A stretch of 64,000 bases of DNA from Pontibacillus salipaludis (GTDB lineage Bacteria; Bacillota; Bacilli; Bacillales; BH030062): the NCBI RefSeq assembly GCF_014642405.1, contig NZ_BMIN01000009.1, positions 98,518-162,517 on the forward strand. Direction: 5' to 3'. How positions within the stretch are numbered: position 1 is the stretch's first letter; every line of letters starts with the position of its first letter. Positions 33,991 to 42,213 of this stretch are shown piece after piece. Under the pieces are notes generated by a model. That model had not been told where the DNA came from. It worked only from the letters and a program-made list of their open reading frames with translations, and did not search any database. The position numbers and the translations under genes are program-made.

Positions 33991-35316
33991 ATGAAACGAG
34001 CTATTCATTTATCAAATCGGCTAATGCAACGATATTTACCAGATCCATTTGTTTTTGTCATTATACTTACACTCGTTGTATTCTTGCTCGGAATGGGTGT
34101 CACCGGGAGTACGCCTGTTGCCATGGTTCAATATTGGGGTGAGGGATTCTGGAACTTATTATCCTTTTCTATGCAAATGGTATTAGTTCTTGTAACAGGA
34201 TTTGTGTTAGCGAGTAGTCCATTTTTTAAAAAGATGCTTAGTGCATTAGCTTCTAAACCGAAGTCACCAGGGCAAGCGATCGTGTTTGTCACACTGGTAT
34301 CCTTACTCGCAAGCTGGGTGAATTGGGGGTTTGGACTTGTTATTGGCGCGTTATTTGCGAAAGAGCTAGCTAAACAAGTGGGGAATGTGGATTATCGTTT
34401 ATTAATAGCTAGTGCTTATTCAGGTTTTATCGTATGGCACGGTGGATTAGCGGGTTCTATTCCGTTAACAATTGCGACACCGGACCATTTCTCACAAGAT
34501 ATCATAGGTATTATTTCGACTAATGAAACCATTTTTTCGGTATTTAACTTAGCGATTGTCGCATCATTATTTATTGTACTACCTATTCTGAACCACAGAA
34601 TGATGCCATCTAAAGATGAAAGGGTCTTGATTGATCGATCCATTTTAGAGGAAGGCCGTGATTATCAAGCTGCTTCTGTGGAAAAGAGTGAGCTTACACC
34701 AGCTGATCGTTTAGAGAACAGTAAAATTCTAGCCATGATCACAGGGGTGCTTGGTCTTGCCTTTTTAGTTTATTATTTTGCAAGTAATGGATTTCAACTC
34801 AATTTAAATATCGTCAACTTTGGTTTCTTATTCCTTGGTATTCTGTTTCATGGAACACCGAAAGCATTTATTGAATCTGTCAAAGAAGCAGTAAGTGGGG
34901 CAAGCGGGATTATCATTCAGTTCCCGTTTTACGCTGGAATTATGGGGATGATGGTTGCATCAGGTTTTGCACAAGAGATGTCTTCGTGGTTTGTAAACAT
35001 ATCAAATGAGTTTACGTTTCCGTTTTTCGCGTTCATTAGCGCTGGAATCGTTAACTTCTTCGTCCCTTCAGGTGGAGGACAGTGGGCAGTGCAAGCACCG
35101 ATTATGCTTGAAGCTGCAAAAGAATTAGGCGTATCGATCCCAAAAACAGCCATGGCAGTCGCCTGGGGAGATGCATGGACAAATATGATTCAACCATTCT
35201 GGGCATTGCCAGCCTTAGCAATCGCTGGCCTAAAAGCTAAAGACATCATGGGCTTTTGCTTAATCGTACTTATCGTAAGCGGCATATTCATCTCACTAGG
35301 TTTACTATTCCTTTAG
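33991..35316 (+). CDS. Short-chain fatty acid transporter, AtoE family
   Basis: This 441-residue, roughly twelve-helix carrier of the AtoE family takes up acetoacetate, butyrate and other short-chain acids. Family marks are LMQRYLPDPFVFVIILTLVVF at the start, ASWVNWGFGLVIGALFAKELA, YSGFIVWHGGLAGSIPLTIA, and NFFVPSGGGQWAVQAPIM near the end, where the SGGGQW loop probably lines the substrate path. GGGGGATGATGT precedes the ATG. The cre-like site in the leader suggests repression by sugars. It is a stand-alone gene. Confidence 0.9.
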   Translation: MKRAIHLSNRLMQRYLPDPFVFVIILTLVVFLLGMGVTGSTPVAMVQYWGEGFWNLLSFSMQMVLVLVTGFVLASSPFFKKMLSALASKPKSPGQAIVFVTLVSLLASWVNWGFGLVIGALFAKELAKQVGNVDYRLLIASAYSGFIVWHGGLAGSIPLTIATPDHFSQDIIGIISTNETIFSVFNLAIVASLFIVLPILNHRMMPSKDERVLIDRSILEEGRDYQAASVEKSELTPADRLENSKILAMITGVLGLAFLVYYFASNGFQLNLNIVNFGFLFLGILFHGTPKAFIESVKEAVSGASGIIIQFPFYAGIMGMMVASGFAQEMSSWFVNISNEFTFPFFAFISAGIVNFFVPSGGGQWAVQAPIMLEAAKELGVSIPKTAMAVAWGDAWTNMIQPFWALPALAIAGLKAKDIMGFCLIVLIVSGIFISLGLLFL

Positions 35317-35345
35317 AGTTCTTTATCACAATAAAGAGATGAAGG

Positions 35346-35393
35346 GTGTCTGGCACGCGGTCTTGCTGTACAGTAGTAAAGGGTGCCAGGCAC
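35346..35393. repeat. Paired GTGCCAGRCAC repeat, copy C
   Basis: GTGTCTGGCAC (the complement of GTGCCAGACAC) at 35346-35356 and GTGCCAGGCAC at 35383-35393, 37 bases apart as in copies A and B. The 26 bases between the units differ in sequence but not in length. It lies just before the convergent terminator. Confidence 0.85.
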
Positions 35394-35425
35394 GCGTTAG
35401 CGCTGTGAAGTGATAAAGTGATGTC

Positions 35426-35470
35426 TTTAAACAAAAACAGGCCCTTATTTGGGGCCTGTTTTTGTTTAAA
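35426..35470. terminator. Very strong bidirectional terminator
   Basis: A 19-bp perfect stem, left arm 35426-35444 and right arm 35452-35470, with A-rich and T-rich outer parts and a GGCCC core. The right arm contains the stop of the ABC-F gene. Confidence 0.9.
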
Positions 35471-37022
35471 ATACTTTTGTTGTCCAGTCTTCGCAGTTCC
35501 ACACGTCAGTTACGATATCCTGGTAGAAGTCTGGTTCGTGAGAGATGATTAAGACGCTTCCTTTATAATCTTTTAACGCTCGCTTTAGTTCTGCTTTCGC
35601 ATCCACATCGAGGTGGTTGGTCGGTTCGTCGAGAACAAGCAGGTTTGTTTCTTTGTTAATTAGCTTACATAAACGAACTTTGGCTTTCTCACCACCACTT
35701 AACACTTTCACCTTACTTTCAATGTGCTTTTGTGTTAAGCCACACTTTGCAAGGGAGGAACGAACTTCATATTGTGTGAGGTGACGGAATTCTTCCCAGA
35801 TTTCTTCTATACAAGTATTATTACTTTCTTCTTTCAACTCTTGTTCAAAGTACCCGATATGGAGATGATCGCCAAGCTCAACAGAACCTGAGACAGGCTG
35901 AATTTCTCCTAATATACTTTTAAGCAAGGTTGTCTTACCAATTCCGTTTGCACCTGAAAGGGCAATCTTTTGATTACGTTCCATCTCTAAGTTCAATGGT
36001 CTTGAAAGAGGTTCATCGTATCCAATGACAAGATCCTTCGTTTCAAATAAATATTTGCCTGGTGTACGGGCTTGTTTAAAATTGAAACTTGGTTTTGGCT
36101 TTTCAGAATCCAGTTCAATAACGTCCATTTTATCAAGCTTCTTCTGACGAGACATCGCCATTTTACTTGTAGCAGCATTAGCCTTGTTACGTGCCACGAA
36201 ATCTTTTAAGTTGGCAATTTCTTTTTGCTGCTTTTTATAGGCAGCCTCAACTTGTTGCTTCTTCATTTCATATACACGTAAGAATTCATCATAGTCGCCA
36301 GGGTACCTTGTAAGCTCTTGGTTTTCCATATGATAAATCAAGTTCACAACGCTATTTAAGAATGGGATATCGTGTGAGATTAAGATAAAGGCGTTCTCGT
36401 AATTTTGAAGGAACGTACGCAACCACTCAATGTGTTCTACGTCCAAGTAGTTTGTTGGTTCGTCGAGTAGCAGGATATCTGGTTTTTCAAGAAGTAGCTT
36501 AGCGAGTAGTACCTTAGTACGCTGTCCACCACTTAAATCGTTCACATCTCGTTCTAAGCCAATATCATCCAGGCCAAGACCGTTTGCGACTTCTTCTACT
36601 TTGGCATCAATGGTGTAGAAGTCATTGTTTGTTAATTCATCTTGCATTCGACCCGTTTCTTCAAGCAGCTGTTCAAGTTCCTCTGGCTCTACCTCACCCA
36701 TTTTGGCAAATAAACCATTCATTTCTGTTTCAATATCAAATAAATATTGGAACGCTGTTCGTAAAACATCACGGATCGACATACCTTGTGCTAAGTCTGC
36801 GTGTTGATCTAAATACCCAACTCGCACTCGCTTTGACCAGGTGACTTTACCGGCGTCAGGCTCTAGTTTACCTGTAATAATATTCATAAAAGTAGACTTA
36901 CCTTCACCGTTGGCTCCGATAAGTCCAATGTGTTCTCCTTTTAATAAACGAAAAGAAACGTCTTCAAAGATCGCACGATCCCCGAAGCCGTGACTTAAGT
37001 TCTTTACTGTGAGTAAGCTCAT
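35466..37022 (-). CDS. ABC-F ATPase (ribosome-associated), YfmM/YkpA type
   Basis: This 518-residue soluble protein has two ABC domains and no membrane helices. NBD1 has GANGEGKST, LSGGQRTKVLLAKLL and LLLDEPTNYLD; NBD2 has GANGIGKTT, LSGGEKAKVRLCKL and VLDEPTNHLD. Between them is a charged linker (MKKQQVEAAYKKQQKEIANLK) that enters the ribosomal E site in ABC-F factors. These proteins rescue stalled ribosomes; some confer antibiotic resistance. The length and the short C-terminus agree with the YfmM branch, but the assignment is tentative. It shares strand with the rhodopsin gene 110 bases upstream. Confidence 0.9.
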   Translation of the reverse strand: MSLLTVKNLSHGFGDRAIFEDVSFRLLKGEHIGLIGANGEGKSTFMNIITGKLEPDAGKVTWSKRVRVGYLDQHADLAQGMSIRDVLRTAFQYLFDIETEMNGLFAKMGEVEPEELEQLLEETGRMQDELTNNDFYTIDAKVEEVANGLGLDDIGLERDVNDLSGGQRTKVLLAKLLLEKPDILLLDEPTNYLDVEHIEWLRTFLQNYENAFILISHDIPFLNSVVNLIYHMENQELTRYPGDYDEFLRVYEMKKQQVEAAYKKQQKEIANLKDFVARNKANAATSKMAMSRQKKLDKMDVIELDSEKPKPSFNFKQARTPGKYLFETKDLVIGYDEPLSRPLNLEMERNQKIALSGANGIGKTTLLKSILGEIQPVSGSVELGDHLHIGYFEQELKEESNNTCIEEIWEEFRHLTQYEVRSSLAKCGLTQKHIESKVKVLSGGEKAKVRLCKLINKETNLLVLDEPTNHLDVDAKAELKRALKDYKGSVLIISHEPDFYQDIVTDVWNCEDWTTKVF

Positions 37023-37132
37023 GTTTTACACACCTTTTCCTTCGATAAGTTCATGCTTGTCTATTATAAAGGTCATTTCCTATTTCCGATAGTAGGAGCG
37101 AGCAAAATTTAATAGAAAGGCGCGTTTCTCTT

Positions 37133-37825
37133 TTAAAGTTGTTTCAATTGGAGGCGTCTCAACCCATATAAATCCAGTACACTAAAACCTATTTTTGAAA
37201 ATATAGGGAGGATAATGAAAGCAAGGATCTCCATTGTTTCTTGAGTCACATCTAATCCAGACGAACCGAGTATCCAAGCAGTCGGATAGAGAACCCAAAA
37301 GACAGTAAGGTAAAGGGCAATTCGTTTGTAATGTCTAGACAACTCTTCACCCGTATGATCAGCTATTCTTTTTAAAGGGTACCATATGATATATAAGATT
37401 AGACAAAGTGCTAATACCCCCAGTACATACCATATATATTTTACAGCGCCATCAGAAAAATCTGCTATCAAACCAGTCAAAATCATAAATACATCAGCGA
37501 CTACAAGCGAGAACAGAAGGGCAATGTTTTTCTTCTTGTGTTCAATCATTGCCGTTAAACCCAGTGCAAGTAGAAGTAGAGGGGTTGTGATGACCCAGTC
37601 GAGGTAACGAGCAAAATATATCGTCTTCTCTGCTTCCTCGAGAAGTCCCTGACCTAAGGCGATCGATAAATAAGCAACTCCAGACCAAGCTGGTATGGTG
37701 ATGGCAAGTACATACTCATACGAAGGGACGCCTTGTGGATTTCGACTTAAAAAGTAAAAGTAAATAGCTCCGATCATCATGATAGCAAAATAGGCCCAAT
37801 GCATGCCGGTTACAAATGAACTCAT
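37133..37825 (-). CDS. Xenorhodopsin (seven-helix retinal protein, probable inward proton pump)
   Basis: A 230-residue type 1 microbial rhodopsin. Helix C reads FARYLDWVITTPLLLLAL: Arg73, Asp76, Thr80 and Ala87 stand at bacteriorhodopsin positions 82, 85, 89 and 96. Helix G reads ILPIFSKIGFSVLDLYG, with the retinal Schiff-base Lys211. Pro207 stands where bacteriorhodopsin has Asp212, the mark of the xenorhodopsin/Anabaena-type group. Asp218, seven residues after the lysine, matches the inward proton acceptor of characterised xenorhodopsins. The usual cytoplasmic donor Asp96 is absent. Xenorhodopsins from Bacillus coahuilensis and Nanosalina pump protons inward. No transducer gene is adjacent, and no retinal-forming oxygenase lies in this window. 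Confidence 0.95.
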   Translation of the reverse strand: MSSFVTGMHWAYFAIMMIGAIYFYFLSRNPQGVPSYEYVLAITIPAWSGVAYLSIALGQGLLEEAEKTIYFARYLDWVITTPLLLLALGLTAMIEHKKKNIALLFSLVVADVFMILTGLIADFSDGAVKYIWYVLGVLALCLILYIIWYPLKRIADHTGEELSRHYKRIALYLTVFWVLYPTAWILGSSGLDVTQETMEILAFIILPIFSKIGFSVLDLYGLRRLQLKQL

Positions 37826-37946
37826 AACAACTCCTGCCTTTCTTTATATAGTAGGATTATGGTCGATCCTTCGTTCGTTTAAACCTATAAAAGGGATCTG
37901 AAGGGGAATCTTGGTTTCGTCGAGAATGTAATAGAAAGGGAGGTGA

Positions 37947-38651
37947 ATGATTATTTGCATAGAATATTTTTATCCTGAACCTTCAACTTTCACCTCAACT
38001 ATAATTGGACAGTTACCAGATCTTTATCATTCAGTTGCAATAGTTTACTCTCCTTTTGTTCAAATGCCTAAAGGATGGGTTGAACAAGAACAAGTAAGAC
38101 AAGGTAGGGAAGAACCGTTTATAGATAACAAGGATATTTTACACTATGGAAAATTAGTAACTTGGGTTGAAGTAAAGGAACAAACGGGGTTAACGATGGA
38201 TGAGCAAGTTTCTGTGGCTTTAAGGACTTTCTACGGTGCTTTACGTACGTCTTCAGAGCGCCAAGACTTACTTGCTACCGTTCAACACTCCTTAGAAGAG
38301 GATATAATTTTTCCTTATGAAGATAGTTTCCCCATACTGTTTCTCCCAGCTTTTTTCTCTATGCTAAAAGAAGTGGGGTGCTCAAAAGCTTATTACTCCC
38401 AGCTTAATGTAAAAAAGGGAGCGATCGATTTAGATGATTACTCTGATGAAGAATTAATATCTCTTTGTGAGCAACCTACTACTCTTATTGGAGACAATGA
38501 AGAATTTGGACTTACATGTCACTTCGATTGCCCGTTTAGTCTGTTATTCTCCACTCATGCCTCCCTTGATAAGTGGATAAACCCTACTAGTCTTGAAGGC
38601 TTTCAGTGTGATGAAACGACGAAATTGGGCTGGGATTTAGAAGCGTTATGA
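37947..38651 (+). CDS. Hypothetical protein, 234 aa
   Basis: A soluble protein that I do not recognise, divergent from the rhodopsin gene. Visible blocks are CIEYFYPEPSTFTSTIIGQL at the start, TFYGALRTSSERQDLLATVQ in the middle and DNEEFGLTCHFDCPFSLLFS near the end. It is acidic, with no signal or membrane helix. The ATG lies close behind GGGAGGTGA. It could belong to the DUF2711 group of Bacillus proteins, but this is a guess from general look only. Confidence 0.6.
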   Translation: MIICIEYFYPEPSTFTSTIIGQLPDLYHSVAIVYSPFVQMPKGWVEQEQVRQGREEPFIDNKDILHYGKLVTWVEVKEQTGLTMDEQVSVALRTFYGALRTSSERQDLLATVQHSLEEDIIFPYEDSFPILFLPAFFSMLKEVGCSKAYYSQLNVKKGAIDLDDYSDEELISLCEQPTTLIGDNEEFGLTCHFDCPFSLLFSTHASLDKWINPTSLEGFQCDETTKLGWDLEAL

Positions 38652-38745
38652 ATAAAGTAAACATACGAAAACTAATTTCATGCATGTGCGATAAGTGGTC
38701 ATGATTTTACTAGCATGCTTAAGAGGAGAAAGAGAGGGTGGACAT

Positions 38746-39468
38746 ATGCTTGAGTCTGTAGATCTTTCCTTGAAGATAAGTGACAAAAAGCAATACAAAA
38801 AAGAGCTAAAAGAAACCCAGTTGGAGTTGCTTCAGCTCCAACGGTTATTAGTCGATCACCAAATGGGATGTCTGATTGTTTGTGAAGGGTGGGATGCAGC
38901 TGGTAAGGGAGGGGCCATTAAACGACTGACAAGCGGTCTCGATCCACGTGGCTTTGAAGTACATCCAATAAGCGCACCTACATCAAAAGAAAAGAGTCAT
39001 CATTATCTAAAGCGCTTTTGGACGAAGATACCACCTTACGGCAAAATTGCCATATTCGATCGATCTTGGTATGGAAGAGTGTTGGTCGAGCGAGTAGAAG
39101 GGTTTGCTAATATGGAAGAATGGAGCAGAGCGTATGAGGAAATAAACCAGTTTGAACGTAAGCTCCTCCATGATCAATATATCATTATCAAGTTATGGTT
39201 CCATATTTCAAATGAAGAACAACTAAGGCGTTTTCAGGAAAGAGAAGCAGATCCCTTAAAACGATGGAAGATTACTCAAGAGGATTGGAGAAATCGATCG
39301 AAATGGAAACTGTATGAGGAAGCTGTAGAGGACATGCTACATAAGACGTCACCTCCTCAATGTAAGTGGCATGTTATTGAAGGGGAAGATAAATATTTTG
39401 CCAGGGTTAAAACAAATAAAATTGTTATACAGGCTATTAAAGAAAGATTAAATCAACAAGCTCCTTAG
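38746..39468 (+). CDS. ppk2: Polyphosphate kinase 2 family protein
   Basis: A single PPK2 domain of about 240 residues. It moves phosphate from polyphosphate to nucleoside mono- or diphosphates. The P-loop is VCEGWDAAGKGGAIKRLTSGLDPRG, the Walker B-like motif is IAIFDRSWYGRVLVERVEG, and the lid region is READPLKRWKITQEDWRNRSKWK. All catalytic motif residues (Asp after Trp in the P-loop, Asp-Arg in FDRSWYGR) are present. ATG 38746 is seven bases after AGAGAGGG. Class I, II or III cannot be settled from sequence alone. It may help ATP or GTP supply under stress. Confidence 0.9.
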   Translation: MLESVDLSLKISDKKQYKKELKETQLELLQLQRLLVDHQMGCLIVCEGWDAAGKGGAIKRLTSGLDPRGFEVHPISAPTSKEKSHHYLKRFWTKIPPYGKIAIFDRSWYGRVLVERVEGFANMEEWSRAYEEINQFERKLLHDQYIIIKLWFHISNEEQLRRFQEREADPLKRWKITQEDWRNRSKWKLYEEAVEDMLHKTSPPQCKWHVIEGEDKYFARVKTNKIVIQAIKERLNQQAP

Positions 39469-39536
39469 AATGGACCAGGGTTATAAGAGAAAAGGGGCAG
39501 CTTTAGAAGGAAACTCAAAAGAAAGTAGATCTAAAA

Positions 39537-39570
39537 TTAAACCACTCAGAACTAATTCCTGAGCGGTTTA
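39537..39570. terminator. Bidirectional terminator
   Basis: AAACCACTCAG pairs with CTGAGCGGTTT (G-U and A-G irregularities) between ppk2 and the peroxidase gene. Confidence 0.65.
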
Positions 39571-39582
39571 GAAGATGTTCAG

Positions 39583-40146
39583 TTAAACAGTCATTTTTGA
39601 AAGCTGAGCTTCAATATCTTGCTCCATATCGATTGTGTCTGTTGTACACTCAAATCGATTGACTACTTCTCCATCTGTATTAATTAAGAATTTGGTGAAG
39701 TTCCATTTAATAGAATAGTCATCAGTAAGATATTCGGGATGTTTTTCGTTTAGTAGTGGGATCAGCACTTTCGCAACAGGGTGTGTTTTATCAAATCCTT
39801 CGAACGCTTTCTTACCTGATAGATGGGCGAAGAGAGGGTGAGCGTTTTCGCCTCTTACGTCGATCTTTTGGAAAAGGGGGAAGGAGACTCCATAGTTTAA
39901 TAGACATGTTGTTTGGATCTTCTCATTTTCATCAGGTTCTTGGTTGTCGAATTGATTGCATGGAAAGCCTAAGATGACAAGCCCTTTGTCCTGATAACGT
40001 TCATGAAGGCGTTGTAGATCCTCGTATTGATATGTAAAGCCGCACCTTCCGGCAGTATTCACGATCAACAGCACCTTACCTTTATAGTGTTCAAGTGATA
40101 GTTCTTGTCCGTTCATGGCCATAGCCGAATAATTATAAATGCTCAT
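39583..40146 (-). CDS. Glutathione peroxidase family thiol peroxidase
   Basis: This 187-residue Cys-type GPx has peroxidatic Cys35 in VNTAGRCGFT, Gln65 (GFPCNQF) and Trp148-Asn149 (KWNFTKF), completing the catalytic tetrad. Cys81 in QTTCLLNYGVSFP takes the position of the resolving Cys in plant and bacterial GPx that use thioredoxin. Compared with the usual 160 residues there is a charged insertion of about 25 residues (GKKAFEGFDKTHPVAKVLIP region). It likely reduces peroxides using thioredoxin rather than glutathione, which Bacillus lacks. GGAGGTTATTTAC is just before the ATG. Confidence 0.9.
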   Translation of the reverse strand: MSIYNYSAMAMNGQELSLEHYKGKVLLIVNTAGRCGFTYQYEDLQRLHERYQDKGLVILGFPCNQFDNQEPDENEKIQTTCLLNYGVSFPLFQKIDVRGENAHPLFAHLSGKKAFEGFDKTHPVAKVLIPLLNEKHPEYLTDDYSIKWNFTKFLINTDGEVVNRFECTTDTIDMEQDIEAQLSKMTV

Positions 40147-40275
40147 GTAAATAACCTCCTAATAGATTGATAGAAAAGGGTTGAGTCTTTTGGCCCATTT
40201 GTAAGTATGGCAATATATGATCGTATTGGCAAATAATACGCATGGATTAAATAAAATGAAAAGGATGGTTTATCT

Positions 40276-40704
40276 TTGTATACATTGAAAACGCAACCTA
40301 ATGATCAAGGTGTACTAGAATTTATTGAACAAATAGAGAGTGTGAAAAAGCGAGAAGATGCCTACCGGTTACTTGATCTTTTTACTGAAATTACAGGATG
40401 CGAGGCAAAGATGTGGGGGGCATCGATTATTGGGTTTGGATCTTATCATTATAAATATGACTCAGGACATGAGGGGGATGCGCCTGTTGTTGGATTCTCC
40501 CCCAGAAAAGCGAAGCATAGTCTCTACTTAGCGCAAGGAGAACCAAACCGAGAAGAACTCCTCAGTCAATTAGGGAAGCATAAAACAGGGAAGGCTTGTG
40601 TGTATGTCAACAAACTAGATGATATAGATATGGAGGTGCTTCGTTCGCTCATACAACAATCTATAAATTTCATCAAACATCGATATCCTACAACAATGAA
40701 GTAA
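40276..40704 (+). CDS. DUF1801 (YdhG-like) protein
   Basis: This 142-residue protein has the DUF1801 pattern: REDAYRLLDLFTEITGCEAKMWGASIIGFGSYHYKY followed by VVGFSPRKAKHSLYL and GKACVYVNKLDDID. The fold is related to frataxin/YdhG, and members may bind metal or act as small chaperones, but no role is proven. The start is TTG 40276 behind AAAAGGA; no better start exists nearby. It is a single-gene unit. Confidence 0.85.
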   Translation: MYTLKTQPNDQGVLEFIEQIESVKKREDAYRLLDLFTEITGCEAKMWGASIIGFGSYHYKYDSGHEGDAPVVGFSPRKAKHSLYLAQGEPNREELLSQLGKHKTGKACVYVNKLDDIDMEVLRSLIQQSINFIKHRYPTTMK

Positions 40705-40859
40705 CCTCAACTTACAAGGTGTACTCTAGTAGAGCAAATGTCTTTACTCGTTTTGAATATATCCTTTACTAGCTCTTCCTCCCTCTCTTTTAGTCTGTTT
40801 GTTGTAAACAAGGAATAGATTTATAAATAGACGTTCATAGATAAAAAGGAGGTTATGTT

Positions 40860-41936
40860 TTGAAGCGAACTTACTTTATAACGGGATTTCCAGGATTTAT
40901 TTCATCAAAATTAATTCAAAAGCTTTTGATGGAGGACCCAAACGCTCATTTTGAATTGCTGGTTTACAAGGATCAATACTATAAAGCTACTATAGAGATG
41001 GATAAGCTTGTTAAGGATTCTAGATACACTATTATTAAAGGGGATATTACTCTTCCTGATTTAGGTGTGGACGAAGAAACTAAGAATCGATTATACAATA
41101 AAGTGACACATGTCTTTCATTTAGCTGCTATTTATGACTTGGCTGTGCCTGAGGATCTAGCTTATAAAGTAAATGTAACTGGCACAGAACATGTGCTGCA
41201 GTTTGTCAGACAGATCTATTCGTTGGAGCGGTTTGTCTATTTTAGTACAGCTTTTGTTTCCGGGGATCGGGCGGGAGAGATATTGGAGACAGAACTTGAT
41301 TGTGGCCAGTCTTTTAAGAATCATTATGAAGCTACAAAATATGAAGCTGAACTACGGGTACAGAGGCATATTTCGGAACTGCCTACTACTATTATTCGCC
41401 CAGGTATTGTAATGGGGGATTCTAAAACTGGGGAAACGGCAAAATTTGATGGTCCGTACTTTGTAATGAGATTTCTTGATAAGTTTGCCCGAATTCCAAT
41501 TCCTTATATCGGTAAGGGAGCAGCCCTTATTAACTTAGTACCAATCGATTTCGTAGTAAATGCTACTGTCTTTCTGGCCAATGATCAGAGGGCGTCAGGG
41601 AGTGTTTATCACTTAACAGATCCTAATCCTTTAACGGCGAGGAAGGCCTATCGATTAATTTGTGAGACCCTCCTTGGAAAGAAGCCTTCCTATACTTTAC
41701 CGACCTCAATCGTATATAAGACATTATCTGTCCCCTCATTCCGTAAATGGGTTCAGGTGGAGCGAGAAACCCTAGACTATTTTCAATTGAAGGCAGCGTA
41801 TAATTGCGATCAAGCTTGTGAGCACCTGAGAGGGTCTGGTATTGAATGCCCTAACCTAGCAGACTACCTACAACAAGAAGTTACTTATTATAAAGAACAT
41901 CGCCATGAACACGAAAAACTTATCCAGGTCAATTAA
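40860..41936 (+). CDS. NAD(P)-dependent extended-SDR, male-sterility/fatty-acyl-reductase-like
   Basis: A 358-residue extended short-chain dehydrogenase with FITGFPGFISSKLIQKLL (TGxxGFxxS cofactor loop) and VFHLAAIYDL (HLAA strand). Its active-site pair is YSTAF-type Ser/Thr plus YEATKYEAE (YxxxK, Tyr and Lys four apart). The region RPGIVMGDSKTGETAKFDGPYF and the C-terminal helix set resemble NAD-binding-4 proteins, which reduce or isomerise long-chain substrates. The start is TTG 40860 with AAGGAGGT six bases away; the intervening ATG hits a stop. It stands alone before the BCCT promoter. Confidence 0.82.
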   Translation: MKRTYFITGFPGFISSKLIQKLLMEDPNAHFELLVYKDQYYKATIEMDKLVKDSRYTIIKGDITLPDLGVDEETKNRLYNKVTHVFHLAAIYDLAVPEDLAYKVNVTGTEHVLQFVRQIYSLERFVYFSTAFVSGDRAGEILETELDCGQSFKNHYEATKYEAELRVQRHISELPTTIIRPGIVMGDSKTGETAKFDGPYFVMRFLDKFARIPIPYIGKGAALINLVPIDFVVNATVFLANDQRASGSVYHLTDPNPLTARKAYRLICETLLGKKPSYTLPTSIVYKTLSVPSFRKWVQVERETLDYFQLKAAYNCDQACEHLRGSGIECPNLADYLQQEVTYYKEHRHEHEKLIQVN

Positions 41937-42048
41937 TAAAATAAGCCAAAACCTTTCAAATCGCTTCATAATTTAAAGCCTCACTGGTATCGTATTTGTT
42001 TAGGTTCTAAATCCTCTGTATTCCTCTTAAATCATTGAAAATTTCATT

Positions 42049-42077
42049 TTGACGTCTTTATTCACAATCTATATAAT
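42049..42077 (+). promoter_or_regulatory. Consensus sigma-A promoter of the BCCT carrier
   Basis: TTGACG (42049-42054), 17 bases, TATAAT (42072-42077). It leaves a leader of about 130 bases before the start codon. Confidence 0.8.
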
Positions 42078-42213
42078 TAAACACTATGTGAAAAAGGTCG
42101 GAAATAAAGGGGAGAAACGCTTTCTAATAAAAGAATGAAAAATTCCAGAGCATCTAAGAACAAAATACGAACTATATCTAGCAAAAGATATAACAAAAAC
42201 CAGGAGGAAAACA

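Noticed and set aside
37133..37825. Calling the rhodopsin an outward proton pump or sensory rhodopsin II
   Set aside because: Pro replaces Asp212 and the Asp96 donor is absent, which outward pumps keep or replace differently; there is no transducer gene.
42108..42124. cre-like GAGAAACGCTTTCT before the BCCT gene
   Set aside because: Four departures from the consensus, so no better than chance in AT-rich leader sequence.
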